Counted from the first letter of the stretch, positions 21,575 to 34,560 are shown. The stretch: 64,000 nucleotides of DNA from Hsuehochloa calcarea (GCA_036346395.1 CM070604.1:3013501-3077500), one strand, 5' to 3'. A program made the numbers and translations. Notes: generated by a model from the letters alone, not told the origin.

Positions 21575-21678
21575 GCTTATCCATTCCCTTGTCTGGTTTT
21601 GTGATGATTATATCCTAAGCTTTATCTCACGTTGTTTCTTTACTTTAACCCGTCTGCATGCATCCACAGGAGGTATGA
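21554..21678 (+). other. Possible terminal intron and alternative stop of the NLR gene
   Basis: 'aat|gtaagctcg' at 21551-21562 is a strong donor and 'catccacag|gaggtatga' at 21661-21678 a strong acceptor. Splicing would replace the last seven residues with Glu-Val-stop. Both ends are plausible; transcript data would decide. Confidence 0.4.
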
Positions 21679-22393
21679 TATGACGCTGTCATTACCCAGT
21701 TGAGGTTCCTAGCCTGTGGATTCGTTACCGTACGGTACCCGTCTTGTTATTTTGTGAAGAACATCCTACCATGATTGTGAACAACACTCCTAGTCTGTGT
21801 TTAACTACGAATAAGCTGGACACCACCAGTGCATGAAATTCAATGTAACGTCAGCGCTCTACTTAATTCTGGGTGTACTTTTTATGCCTTTTGAATTGCT
21901 CCTGTGATTAGCAAATGCCATAAGCTTACGCACCGTTGACTTGTTTTCCTAGTTACTTTTTATGCCTTTTGAATTACTCCTGGGAGTACAATTATACACT
22001 AATTCCCGTTTCCCATTGGTTCGATGTGTATACGCTTCTGCCGATTTGAATACTTGAGATATGCAAGTTTCAAACCCAAGACAACCTACATTTCTGGACA
22101 GAGGTGTTCTAGTTATTCTACCAGCCTAAGGTAATACCATGAGGGATATAGAACCGATTCCTGTTGACATCGTGGGGGCACATCACGGCGCAATCGTGGC
22201 CTTTTTCTAATATACTATGTATATTTCACTCGTAATAGACTACAAAAGGGCAAGCGATTCCTTGTTTTGGCGCCAAAACCCGTTTGTGTTGTAGGTTCGA
22301 AGGTGCTAAATGTTACCCATAAAGCTACAATGGTGTCTACTTCCTAGAAAACACCATGATCAACAAAATGAACGTTCCACATATGTCGGTATA
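21679..22393. other. NLR 3' flank, no gene recognised
   Basis: AT-rich sequence containing a short repeated word ('tttttatgccttttgaatt' at about 21887 and 21958). No coding or RNA gene signal. The region ends at the start of a gypsy LTR. Confidence 0.5.
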
Positions 22394-25300
22394 TGTAACA
22401 TCCCGTTTTCGGACAGCAAATAGTGCCTCCATTTGGTTTTTCAATTTTCGTTCAAATTTGGATTTGTCACCTGAACTCCAGAAACTCCCAGCTTCCTCTA
22501 AGCTCGGGTTTGTGTTTCAAACCTACTTTCAAATCCAAAATCCAATATTCGAACCAAATTCGAACTTTTCAGATTTTAGGATCCCTCCCAAAACCTTGCC
22601 TCCCTTTGACAGATGATTACCCTCTTAATCGCTGTCAATTTTGGTTCCCACTTATTGTTCAAAACTGGATCGATGATTGTTGTGTACATTGCTTCTCCAG
22701 ATCCTATTATTGGGAGTTAGCAATGATCTTCAGTGTTCGATAGCAGTGGCAATAGCAGTAATGTGTGTTGTGTGTATCTGGCAATTTAATCTCAGTAGCA
22801 GTAACATAAGAATATTGGCAGTGATTGGTTTGTTATTTGTTGTATGTGATTCTTGTTCAGTGTGTTGTTAAAGGAGCAGCGATCATCAGTAGAGGTATCA
22901 TTGTTGTTGGCAGCGTATATGTTCTAGCATTAGAAAATTTGTGTTGTTCTGGTAGTATGATGTTAGCAGTGAGATTCTGTGTAGCTGGCAATTGGAATTT
23001 CTGTTAGCGTCTGGCAATTGATTATGTGTTCGGACATTTTGAAGATCTTGCATTTGGAACCCTAGTGTAATCTGGCGATTGATTGAACTCTGTTACTAAT
23101 TGCTCTGACAATTAAGGATTGTGTTATGTCTTTTGAAACCCTGTTTAGTAAATCTTGCAATTGTGAATTGGTTCATTAGGTTAATAGTTTGTATGGCTTG
23201 CAATTAGAAAATCTGTGTTTGGACTCTATGTATAATATGGTATTTGAGATTTTGTGCTATTGAAAGTCTGTGTTAAACCGATAGCTGAGTTGTATTAATC
23301 TGTCAATTGAGTTTTCGTGTTGTAGAAATTGCAATCGATTGTTATTCATTTGTTTCAATTGTCAATGTTTGATTCGTAGTTACTTCCCCATATCATAGTG
23401 GTAGCAATGAGGTTGCAATCGATCCGACAATTGAGAATTTATGCAATAGGATAGTAGGATGTTTTGCTGGTAGTAAATTAAATTGTTGATTGTGATCCTA
23501 ATTATTAGGGATAGCTTTGATCTTCAGTAGCAGTATTGTCTATTTGTTTTATTAATCAATTTTTAACTGTTGGTTAGTACTTCGTCAGTAGGTCATTGAT
23601 TGTTGGAAGTAAATGTATTTGGTGTAAGCTGGAAGTATTGATTTGATTGCTTTATCAATCCGTATTGATTGACAATGATTTGTGTTCTGGCATCGATTAG
23701 TTGGCGATAGAATCCGTGTCTTGGTATGACAGTAGGTTGTAGTAGTAGGATGAGTAGCTAGCAATTGAATCATTGAGTATTATCTGACAGCTGAGATTGG
23801 TATTGAATTGCCATTGGATTGTGTGTTGATCTGGTATCCTAGATTTGGTGTAGAACCTGTAGTTAAGTTGCTTTGTCACCTGTAGAAGTATAGTCATGCA
23901 GTCTTCCAAATCTGCAGTAGAGCATTCCGGCAAAAGTTCTTTCAACCTTACCCTCCTTTGTATCCTCCCTCCCGGCAGAATTTCTCTGTCTTCCTCCTTT
24001 CGCCCAACTGGTCATTTGACTCTATCAAACATTCCAGTGTCACCCAAACCCTTCTCTCAAGCCCGTCCTCCACAATCTTTCTGAGGCTCTTGTGTTTTAT
24101 TGGTCTTTTGAGTTCTTTGGATTTATTTGGTTTTTCGATCGTTATTGCGTAATTATAAATCGAAGTCCAGAAGAAACGACGACTCGAGCAGGATCAAGAT
24201 CCAAGCAAAGACGCCGACCAAGAATACCAACCTTTGTCTAATCAGGCTTTGAGTAAGATCAAGGCTACGGTAAAATAGCCCAGGCGAGTCAACACTTTAA
24301 TCATATTGATCCTACATTTTATGCAAATTATATTCTTTTAAAATATCAAATTGCATGCTTTAATTTCCTATGCAAATGTATGTCAAACACCCTAAGATAG
24401 TTAAATGCCTATTTAATTATTAAATAATTATTATACCATTTCCTTGAAAATTGAACTCCCAATATCCTTGTCACCCTAGTAAATATCTAGTAACCTACCC
24501 CAAATCATCATTCTTTAATCATGACAATTGTTTTGGGCGGTCATTGGGGAGAATGAATGAATTGTTTGGATAATTTGTTTTATACCCCTCTAAAACCCTA
24601 AAACTTGCTAATACTCCATCTGGGCGGATGGAAGGGTGGTGGGTGCCATCGAGCACGAGAATGGTTGGTATGCGGTAAGAACCACCCAGATAATCTTAAG
24701 GACTTAATCCTGTGATGACCTCCTATTGCAAAACAGTACAGCCACAAGTCTATAATGGTTTCGACCTGGCTAACTAATTGGTGTCCACCGGTACGCGCTG
24801 CACCATTGGGGGACTCCCCTTCACCGTGAGCCCACGAGGCTACGGGTTGGGGTATGTGACTTGCAGGACCCTAGGCGTAAGTTGCATGGCGCAAGAGGGG
24901 GTCTGGGTAAGTGGTTGTCGGGTCCTACGAGAACGAAACCATACTCAGGTGAAACCTTAGCGGGTGTGGTAAATATCGAGGGATGCCTTGTAAAGAAGGC
25001 CTTGTGTCCACTCTGTCCACGGTTTTGATCCAAAATGCCATTTCACACAAACACATACACATGTTTTGTATGGTAACCGTATTATGCATCAATCTACGGT
25101 ATAAAATACTCAGCATCTCAGTTGCATAAAGGATTGTATTGTGTACATGTTCTTTGATCTGACATTCTCATTTGAATTTCATATTTATGCCATGTATTGT
25201 ACACCAATACTCATTGTCACTCCAATTATCACACGGTACAAATACACATATCGTAAAAATACTCACACAAATACAAGGGATTTTGCACACACAAAAATTG

Positions 25301-25418
25301 CAACATGTATTGTATGCATGCACAAAAGATGGAGCACGGCAGCGAGCAAGGCGTCGGAGATGCGCCATAGAGCCTGGACGTGTGCCTACAGTGGCCGACA
25401 ACGACAGCGTGCACATAT
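22394..25418 (+). mobile_element. Gypsy LTR, plus orientation, truncated at right
   Basis: It begins TGTAACATCCCG, the canonical start of Tekay/Retrosat-like gypsy LTRs of grasses, and runs about 3 kb without a gene. The right end is not a clean CA: the - strand gypsy LTR starts directly at 25419. No second LTR copy and no matching coding region are in the window, so it is a solo or truncated LTR. The small open frames inside (23-25 kb) are shadows. Confidence 0.65.
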
Positions 25419-28241
25419 TGTTAAATCCGGGAGCGAAGGATCTCAGATTTTATATGTTTAATACACTAGTCCAGTAACAGCTAGTGTACACAGTCAAACA
25501 AAAGTGGGTAGTATAACCATAATAAGTCATTCATTGCTAATAATTAAAGTTTGTTACAAAAAGAGCATAAAGCCAACAAGTAAAATACAGTGGAAGCCAA
25601 AGAAGTAAGGAAGGTCACACGATTTGCCACAGCCAATCGTTTGCAGGCGCAGCCTAGTCATCCAAGTTCTCATCATCCACGTAGCACTCTTCTCCTGCTC
25701 AACAATTTATTACGCAAGGGTGAGTACAACCAATTATACTCCGCAAGTTACACCCAATAATAGATTATAATGCATGCAAGGATTCATCAAATGAAGGCTT
25801 GTATGGCTCAATTTGCATAAAGCACTGTTTTTCATTTAAATATTCGTACTAAGTTCTAAAGCAGTTTATTCTATAACTAAAATTCATTTTCTAAATCTCA
25901 AGTTTTATAGTGAGATAACATTCATCGAGTGGTGAAGGATACCTTCCTATCATATGGCATACCACCCAATTTCCTAATTGGATAAAACTATCCAAAATTA
26001 TTTAATAGTCTTTTAAAATCAAACCAAATTCTAACTTTAAGTGGATTTGCTGAGCATGTCCATGATCGTGGACACAGCTATTCGAATAGTTTTGCACTCT
26101 GTAGAGGTTGGACAGCTTTACCCACACAACATGACTTCTCTAGTTTGTTTGGCATCCGTCGATATCACTACTCACTACCTTAGGTAAGCAGTCTAGAGCA
26201 CACGTCAAGGCCTTTACAATACACTATCCCACTGTAGTCCCGCCTCGCTAAGGTTTCGCTTCCTTTGGATAGAAACCCGTCAGATTTAAACCTCCTCTTG
26301 CACCACATGGGAATACATAAAAGTGGATAATAAAAACACACACGCAACCGGATGGCACAACCATGATGAAATATTGTAAATTATTTAGTCAAGTCCCGCC
26401 CACATAGTACATGTGGTAGTATGATGGGGCTTAGCAAGATGCGGCTCGAAAACCGGTTCTTAATTGCCTTGGACGACGTTCCATAAAACCTATGGGCCTC
26501 GATCATATAAATGACTCGATCTCGTGCATCAACGTGCACCATCCAAACATTCATTTTGCCCAAGTCCAAACTAATTTTCATTTTACTTTCCAAGTTAAAT
26601 CATTTTTTCAAAATTTATATGGTAAGCGCAATACCATAGCAACATGATAAATCATAGTTGATCCTTTGGCTAAATTCCTCAAATTGAATATTTTTTATCT
26701 AAGCTTTGACTAAGCATAAACTTTCGCAACATGTCTAGTCCATACTAATGTACCAACTAGATTTTACCTATAGCATCAAGGTATGGCTACTTCAATAGCA
26801 ACATTTGGCTATACAAAGGAATTGAGAATAGCTATACTTTAAAAAATAGGATTTAAATAACTTGAATATAAATATGCATGCAATAATAATTTAAAATAGA
26901 ATTTAAATAATTTAAAATATTAGTATTCAAATATTATCAAAGATGTAACTTGCCTTGCTCAAAAGCTTGAGGATCTACTTCTTTGAAATATTCGGGTTCC
27001 CCGGAGTTGTCGAAATCTATACGAGAAAATGAAGCAAAATCAAATAAAACTCAAATGAACTCCAAATTGAATAATTCCAACATAGATATCTAGATCTTAT
27101 TTAAAGATGAATTTAGAAATTTGAATCACTTGAATCGGAGCTTGAACAAAGGAAAACGAGCTCTCGGAAGTTCTAAAATCACAAGGTCGGGAGGAGTTGT
27201 GACCACCTGTTCGAAGGAGGTTTCGACTAATAGGAAGGTTCGACTACCTGGTCGAAAGGAGGTTTCGACTAGTCGGAAGGTCTCGGCTACCTGATCGAAA
27301 GGAGGTTTCGACTACCTAGGCGGCAACGGCGATGCACACAGCGGCAGGCTCATGGGGCGACAATAGGGGCGAGGGAAGGGGAGCACCACGTAGAACGCGG
27401 AGTCACGAGGCGAAGCCGGGGATGTGATCGATGGGGGCAGGGCTTCACCGCAGGCGGCGCAATCATCGGCGATGAGAGCTTCGGGCCGAAGCACTTGGAG
27501 CTAGAAAATCTGGCGAACCAAGGCGAGAGAGAGGGAGAAATGGGGGAAAAGAGAGAGGAGGGCAGAGGGTTCCCGGTACTCCTACTTACAGAGGCTAGGG
27601 AGGAGTTCGACAGTATGGGCGCACGACTGAGCTCTGGCCGGCCAGCAGACATGGCGCGCCGGTAGGATTCATGAGAGAGAAGGACAGTCGGGATTGACAA
27701 TGGCATGAACAGGCATTCAATGCGTGCGAAAAATGAAGAGGAAAATGCGCCGACGACGATGACTTTTTGGCGCATCAGTGACGCAGTAGCATCTGCTGCT
27801 GACGGACGGGCAGAGCAGATGGTAGGTGAGCGAGGAGACGAGGCATAGACGGAGAGGATGGGGCGCTGACACGGCGGCATGGGTAGCCAACGAGAGGAAG
27901 ACGACGGGGAGGTGATGCGGCAGGTGGGGCCCGCCTGTCGACAAGGGCAAGGCGGAGAAGCGAGGGGCATACCGGGAGGCAGGAATAGGAACAGGCTGTG
28001 GGCGAATTCGACCTGAAGTATAATTCATTTATGTTTTTATAAAATAGTAAATAAAGTTCAAAAATTCTAGAAAAATACATAAAAATTCCTTGAATCATTT
28101 TGAATACATTGGTAATTAATTTTGTAAATAAATTATTTTAGCTTTTAAAATAATCAGGGAAAAACTTTTAAAATTTTTGAAAAATCCTGAAAAATAATTA
28201 AATTTTATTTTTAGCTGAAAATAAAAATTTAGGATGTTACA
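25419..28241 (-). mobile_element. Gypsy 3' LTR, minus orientation, about 2.8 kb
   Basis: The + strand reads TGTTAAATCC at the left and GGATGTTACA at the right, so the - strand gives TGTAACATCC...GGATTTAACA. It is followed on the right by the end of a gypsy integrase in the matching orientation. A GC-rich patch at 27300-28000 produces long but meaningless - strand frames. The left flank is CATAT; the right target duplication cannot be tested because the element's 5' part is missing. Confidence 0.8.
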
Positions 28242-28552
28242 AACCTAACCCCATAAGGGAATCTCAACTCTGAATCCAAAAAGGTGGTGATACTCGGCTC
28301 TCAGATCTTCTTCTCGTTCCTAGGTGGCTTCTCCTTCTGAGTGATTAGTTCATTGGACTTTGCACAAATGGATGATCTTGCTTCTGGTAATGTGCTCTAC
28401 GACATCAATAATCTTGATTGGCTGCTCCACATAAGTGAAGTACTCCTGAAGATCGATGCTTTCAAGCGGTGTTTGCTATGTTGGTACTCGAAGACACTTC
28501 TTCAGTTGTGACATGTGGATGACGTCATGAACTGCAGATAAAGACGCTGGTA
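28242..28552 (-). pseudogene. Gypsy integrase C-terminus and chromodomain-like tail
   Basis: The - strand reads SAVHDVIHMSQLKKCLRVP, then a segment with I-K-I-I-D-V-V-E-H-I-T-R-S-K-I-I, and CKVQW, stop, TNHSEGEATW, stop, EREEDLRAEY. This is the conserved end of chromovirus-type gypsy polyproteins. At least three in-frame stops are present. It ends abruptly at 28552 where NLR sequence begins, so most of the element has been deleted. Confidence 0.85.
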
Positions 28553-28672
28553 GCTTCCGATTGTTGGATTAGTAGGCATAGGAAAGACTGCACTGCCAAG
28601 ATTAATTTACAATGACGATCGGATTACCGAGAAGTTTGAAAAGTTATGGGCTTGTGTCTCTGATGTGTTTGA

Positions 28673-29642
28673 TGTAGGAATTAACTCGGGCTGGGCCCAG
28701 TTTTCAATTGTAATTAATTCCTAGAGAATCTCAAAAGTCTATATGCACGTGCTAAAATTGATTAGTCACATATGGAGAGTTGAAGGGGAGTTACACTACT
28801 TTATAAGGTGGAACGTAGTAGCCCTCTTGTGGAATTAGAGGAGGCCAACACACACGCGCGCTCGCTCGCCGAGCTGAGCCGTGCGTGTGCGCGCAGGCAC
28901 GTCGGGTGCGGACGCGTTTCTATTCGAAAATCGAAACGCACCGACTCGAAGTAATGGCAGGCATTAACAAACGGGAGGCAGTAACGGTTCAGTTACTAGT
29001 GAGTAATGGCTGCGGTTAGCACTGGTTGATGGCAATCAATAGCGACCGTTTTCTCTAGCCTCTGTCGTTTTGTTTTTTGCTATTAAAAGTTTGGGCTCTG
29101 GTTCTTCTCCAGTTTTTTTACTCTCTCCACGCAAGACTTCTCCGACTCCACCGTTTTGTTGCTGGATCTGGCGATCTCCATCCCGGCGAGGCGCGTGTAC
29201 GGTCGAACCGGGAGAACAGGCCTTCGGAACTCTCGTCCTTGAAGGCTTGCACGAGCGAGGACGAATAAGGTTTTTGGGGAGCGTTCGCGCGACTGCTTGC
29301 TGCTTCTTCGTCCGATTCTCTGGTACGTCTACAACAACTGCACGACTACTACCACGACGTCCACTACGCCATGGCGAACGACGACCTCGCCAATACTTCT
29401 GCTGCTGCTGCTCCCTCCACTGGCTCTGGGTATGTATGTCTCGTCTTTGTTGTTTGTTTAGCTTCATTATCTGTAGTTATTTTGTACACTGAGATAGGAA
29501 TGTTAGTTTCTATTTTGTCAGAAATTGGTATGTTTATAGTGTTCATGGTTACCTACTTTATGGAAAAGGCTATAATATTATCAGTGATTTATCTAGTATA
29601 TTTCTGGATTAAAGTAATAAGAAAATGCTCATATTTTTATCA
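28673..29642. mobile_element. Solo LTR, 970 bp, in NLR pseudogene
   Basis: It starts TGTAGGAATT, ends TTTTTATCA, and is flanked by an exact TTTGA (28668-28672 and 29643-29647). There is no internal polyprotein. A TATA-like 'ctttataagg' lies near 28799. The size and ends fit a solo copia LTR. The 140-codon frames in it lack known domains. Confidence 0.85.
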
Positions 29643-29919
29643 TTTGATCTTAAGAAGATCTTGGATGACGTAATACAATCAGGTACTGGTGAAAGCAGCA
29701 AGCAACTAAATATGGAGATGCTGCAGACCAAACTGTGTGGGCTTGTACAGGAAAGAAGATATTTTATAGTACTAGATGACATGTGGAATGATAAAGTTAC
29801 TGATTGGGAAGAGTTGAGAAACCTGCTATCCCGTGGTGGAAGAGGAGTGTGATTATCGTCACCACACGCAATACAAGTGTTGCATCGTTGGTGAAGACCA
29901 TGAAACCATACGATGTGAG

Positions 29920-30783
29920 TGTTAGATGTGGTATTGTATAAAGGGTTTTGTGTGTGTGTGTGTATAGGTCCATTATCCTGGCATTGAATACCTGCGCTAT
30001 TTATAACATCGTATCAGAGCGAGGTTAGGGTTAGAGTCCTACAGTTGCTGCCGCCGGTCTTTCTGCTGTCCGACGCCACTGCCCTTCCCGTGTGCTCACC
30101 GTCGCTTGTCGTTGCCGGTCACCGCTGCTGATCTTCTTTGAAGCGCCGCCTGAAGCCGCCGCGCCGTCAGTCGTCTGCGGTCGTTGGAAGCCACCACGTC
30201 CGACGCTGACGTCGTGCCTCTGCCTCGGCCGCCGTTGCCTCCTCACCGACGCCTCGCCCGTGGTCGCTCGGGGACGCTACATCCGGAGCTTCCGCCGAGG
30301 AGCTGCCACCACCGCTCAGGGAGCCTCAGACCACCGAGCCGCCACCGAGCTTGGGCCGCCATCTTTCCTCGTCCGTGGCCGCTTGGGGATCGGATCCGGC
30401 CACCCTTGCATCGGTGCTTCACGCGTCGCCTCCACCGACCGTGAGGTCGCCGCCACCGCCACTGTCGTTGGGGCTGTCTTCGTCGCCGTCGCCGGGGCTG
30501 CCTTCACCGGAGCTTCCTTCGCCGACGCCACCGCCACCAGGGGGAACTAGGGTTCCCCCGTGCGGGGTGCTCCTCGGGCCTTTGGCCTTCGGTCACAAAT
30601 GCGCAGACCAGAGCTTAGCAACACAACTTCTATCTCTCCAAACTTAATATAATGCATCCACCATAAGTTTGAGGGGGATGTTAGATGTATATTGTACAAG
30701 GGGTTCTTGGCATATATACCACATGTACTTGTATATATATTGACACATTGACCTCACATTGAATACAAACGCTATTCATAATA
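29920..30783 (+). mobile_element. Miniature copia element (864 bp) with short LTRs
   Basis: Left LTR 29920-30008 and right LTR 30679-30783 both begin TGTTAGATGT and end in the same 'gctatt(t/c)ata' block. An exact GTGAG duplication flanks the element (29915-29919 and 30784-30788). After the left LTR there is a primer-site-like CGTATCAGAGCGAGG (30010-30024); before the right LTR a polypurine tract 'gtttgaggggga'. The inner 670 bp is GC-rich and keeps only the last codons of a copia polyprotein (F-Y-L-S-K-L-N-type near 30635). It is an internal deletion derivative similar to a TRIM, mobilised in trans if at all. A (TG)n tract lies near 29949. Confidence 0.88.
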
Positions 30784-31263
30784 GTGAGAAGACTACCTTT
30801 CGATGAGTGCATGCAAATATTTATTCGGTATGCATTCAGAGGTGAGGACAAGCATGACCAACAGTTGTTAAAAATCGGGGAGTCCATTGTGGAAAAATGA
30901 TGTGGTGTTCCTTTGGCAGCCAAGACACTTGGTACCCTATTATCAAGTTGTCGACATGTCGAAGAATGGCGGCACATTATGGAAGACAATTTGTGGAATA
31001 TGGAGCAGAACACAGGTGATATCATGCCAGCATTAGAAGTGAGTTACGAATCACTTCCACCTCATCTACGAGCATGTTTCTCTTGCCTTTCCATTTTTCC
31101 TAAAGATTATTATTTTTTTCACACACCGTCTGGTTATGTTTTGGGTGGCATTGGGGTTGCTGCGTACTAATAGGGAAAGCAAGGAAGTGATATCAACTGG
31201 GAAAAAAAATACTTTCATGAACTTCATGGCAGATCTCTTTCCCAAGATAAGTATGGTGATTAC

Positions 31264-31393
31264 TGTTATAAATAGTAACTTATATTCTCAAAGGGTCAAT
31301 GAGCCAGTATATATAGACAAATACAATAGGTAAATATGCAAATAATCCCTCATAACAATGGGGAATAACACAACTATACATATATCTCTAACA
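31264..31393 (-). repeat. 3' LTR of the 31-36 kb copia
   Basis: 130 bp, closely matching 36400-36528. It contains 'agtatatatagaca' (TATA on the - strand). Confidence 0.93.
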
Positions 31394-31415
31394 CCACCCC
31401 CCCCCCCTCAAACTC
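31394..31415 (-). other. Polypurine tract of the 31-36 kb copia
   Basis: The complement reads GAGTTTGAGG followed by a G run and TGGTG directly before the LTR. The long C homopolymer on the + strand may be length-variable. Confidence 0.75.
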
Positions 31416-32882
31416 ATGGTGAATCAACAACACTGAGTTTGGAGAGGTAGAAACAGTGTTGTGCTCGAGTCTGGACCTTCGTGAAGAAATCCGCTATCTG
31501 AAACTCGGAAGGCACATACTGAATAGCAATCACCTGATCATGCATACAAGACCTCATGAAGGAAGCATCAACACCAATATGCTTGGTGAGCTCATGCATC
31601 ACAGGGTTACGGGCAATACTGATAACACATGTACTGTTTGACAAGAGAGGAGTTGGTGTAGTGATAGAAACACCAAAATCCTCAAGTAACCACCGTAGCC
31701 ATGTAATCTCTGCTGTCAAGAGAGCCATAGCTCGTAACTCAGACTCTGCACTCGAACGGGATACTGCAGTCTGTTTCTTCGTCTTCCAAGCAATGAGAGA
31801 ACCACCAAGAAAAACACAGTAAGCAGAGATAGACCGGCGATCAGATGGATCGCTGACCCAAGTAGCATCCGAATAAGCCTAAAGCTGTAACGAGCTGGAG
31901 TGTGGAAAGAAAAGACAGCGAGAGATAGTCCCACGAAGGTATCACGGAACTCGAAGAAGGTAGCTGTAGTGGACCTGAGAGAGAGCAGAGACGAACTGAC
32001 TCAGAATGTGGACTGGATAAGTGATATCCGAACGAGTAACAGCAAGGTAGACAAGACTCCCAACAAGATGACGATAGCGAGTCGGGTCAGAAAGAGGCTC
32101 GCCATCAGAAGGCCGGGGATGAACGTTGAGCTCCATGGAAGTCTCAGCGATGCCGATCGATGAGAGAAGCGTGATCAAGAAGATCCTGAATATACTTCTC
32201 TTGGGACATAAAGAAACCATCTGGAGTGGAAGTAACCTCAATCCCAAGGAAGTAACAAAGAGGACCAAGATCCGACATAAAGAACTGCTCACTCAGACGA
32301 GCCTTGACAAAGTCAATGTACTCAGAATCATCTCTGGTGATGATCATATCATCAACATATAGAAGAACAAGAGTCCGACCACGAGACGAAGTGTGAAAAA
32401 AAAGCAGGATCATGATCACTAGCTGAAAAGCCAGCAGCAGTGACTACAGAGGAGAAGCGCTCAAACCAAGCACGAGAGGTTTGTTTAAGGCCATAGAGAG
32501 AGCGACGAAGTCGACAGACCATGCCATCAGGAACAGAATACCAAGGTGGCGGATGCATGTAGACCTCCTCACGCAACTCACCATTAAGAAAGGCATTCTT
32601 GACATCAAGCTGGGAAACGGGCCAATGGCGAACAGACGACACTGAAAGAAGAGTGCGGACAGTGGTTATGTGGGCCACAGGAGCAAAAGTCTCATCGTAG
32701 TCACGACCATACTCCTGTTGGAAGCCATGAGCAACAAGACGCGCCTTATAGCGCTCAAGGGAGCCATCAGAGCGAGTCTTAATCTTATAGACCCACTTAC
32801 ACGTGATGGGACGAGAGTGAGATGGAAAAGAAACAAGATCCCAAGTACCAGTACGTTCGAGAGCAGCAATCTCCTCGGACAT
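31414..32882 (-). pseudogene. Copia reverse transcriptase-RNase H
   Basis: The RT starts near 32860 (ALERTGTWDLVSFPSHSRPI, then KWVYKIKTRSDGSLERYKAR), with SQLDVKNAFLNGELREEVYM, RSLYGLKQTSRAWFERF and, in another frame, LLYVDDMIITRDD. The RNase H tail ends near 31414 with KHIGVDASFMRSCMHDQ and ADFFTKVQTRAQH. Frame changes near 32400, 32290 and 31940 break it into at least four parts. Confidence 0.9.
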
Positions 32883-33107
32883 GGCATGCTGTCACTCAGG
32901 GTGAGTAATAACATCCCGGTAGGAGACAAGCTCATGGGTAGCTGCACTAGCAAAACCAAAACGGGCAGGTGGCCGAATCGACTGATGATCGCGGAGACCG
33001 TAGCGAGGAGATGATGATCCATCAGGGGAAGATGGAGCATCAGGAGAAGATGAAACATCAGGGGAAGATAGCTCATCTGGAAGAGTCTCAATACGAGATC
33101 GACGAGT

Positions 33108-34100
33108 CTAAAAGAGAGTAGGAGGAGCCTGAGGAGCCGCAGGCGACGAAGCAGGCGGCGACAACAGCAGAGAGGCCTCAGGAGGTATATGTGGAGAATC
33201 AGTGGGACGGGTGGACGAGGGCAAACCAGAGATGGGTATATCTGGAAAAGTCAAAAAAGACAAGGACTCCACAGAGGAAACCGAAGGAGAGGCAGGACGT
33301 GTGTAGAAGGGACAAGACTCGTCAAAAGACATCCCGAGAAATCCGCATCCGTCGACCAACAGGGTCTCAGCACCGATAGCCCTTGTGCTCGGCACTGTAT
33401 CCCAGAAAAACACACTCAACAGACTGAGCAGTCAGTTTGGTGCGTTCTCAAGGTGCAAGGAGAACGTAGCAAACGCGGCCAAACAGACGAAGGGCATAGT
33501 AGTCTGGAGAAAGATCACAGAGACGCTCAACCGAGATCTCACCATGAAGAGCAGAAGAGGGTTGAATGTTGATGAGATAGGTGGCAGTGAAAATGGCCTC
33601 GGCCCAAAAGTGAGGTGGAATAGAGGCAACAATCATCAGGGTACGAGCCGTCTCAAGGAGGTGACGATGCTTGCACTCAGCGACACCATTCTGAGCATGA
33701 ACACGGGACAAGAGGCGGCGAAGGTGCCTCGCCAAACAAAAAAGTCTTGCAGTAACGAGAGAGGTACTCGCCAGCAGAGTCAGCACGAAAAACACGAATA
33801 GGAGTGGAAAACTGTGTGCGAACCATAGTAGCAAATTATTTATAGATAGATAAGGTCTCACTACGAGAAGACATAAAATATATCCAAGTGTGGCGAGGTA
33901 AGTCATCTATAAAAATGATATAATATCGATGACCCCCTTTCGAAAGGAAGGGAGCCGGACCCTAAACATCTAAATGAATAAGATCAAATGGTCGCTGAGA
34001 TACAGACTCACTATAGGAATAGGGAAGCTAAATATGTTTCCCTAACTTACAGCCCTGACAATCTAAAGACACGTCTCCTGAGATAGACCCAAAAGACCAC
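33108..34100 (-). pseudogene. Copia integrase
   Basis: HAQNGVAECKHRHLLETAR and PPHFWAEAIFTATYLINI, lying within 33448-33906, identify the integrase core. A serine/proline-rich linker follows to 33108. The N-terminal catalytic part near 33780-34040 is out of frame. Inactive copy. Confidence 0.88.
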
Positions 34101-34560
34101 GACGGACAAAAGATGACAAACGAGATCCACACAGATGACCAAGACGGTGATGCCACTGCTGGAAAGAGCTGGTAGACGAAGTGGCAGAAGCAGAAAGACT
34201 GGCGACGACGGTGGCAGTGGAAGGAAGGTGAAACCAGTCAAGCTCCCAGAGACGCTGTGAGTCAAGGCGCCGAGGGCAAAAACCAACCAGAGCTCCCGTG
34301 TGGCGGTCCTGAACACAACAAGAGTCAGAATCAAGAATAACTCGACAACCAAGGTCAGTAATCTGTGCAGCAGAAAGAAGCTGCATGGTTAGACGAGGAA
34401 CATGAGCAACAGAAGGAACATAAAAAGATGAGTTGCTAAGAGGTCCTCGACCAGAGACAGAAAGAGAGGTACCATCAGCAGTAAGAACACTGACATGGGA
34501 ATCAAGAGGTGTAATGAAAGACAAAGTGGAAGAATCAGAAGTCATGTGAAATGATGCTCC
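34047..34560 (-). pseudogene. Copia protease end and GAG-pre-integrase
   Basis: The open stretch 34063-34545 contains protease-downstream sequence (LTMQLLSAAQITDLGCRVIL, QDRHTGALVG) and the pre-integrase motif QQWHHRLGHLCGSRLSSFVR. The catalytic DSGAS-type box lies just upstream, near 34560-34575 (I-L-D-S-G-A-S-F-H). Confidence 0.88.

Noticed and set aside
27350..27970. 206-codon open frame on the - strand
   Set aside because: Lies in the GC-rich part of a gypsy LTR; serine/proline/arginine-rich composition with overlapping frames on the same strand; no domain.
28673..29642. SINE or processed gene in the NLR pseudogene
   Set aside because: TG...CA ends, a 5 bp target duplication and no poly-A tail fit a solo LTR better.
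30092..30550. 152-codon open frame on the + strand
   Set aside because: Inside the miniature copia; GC-rich with open frames on both strands; no known motif, probably leader sequence.
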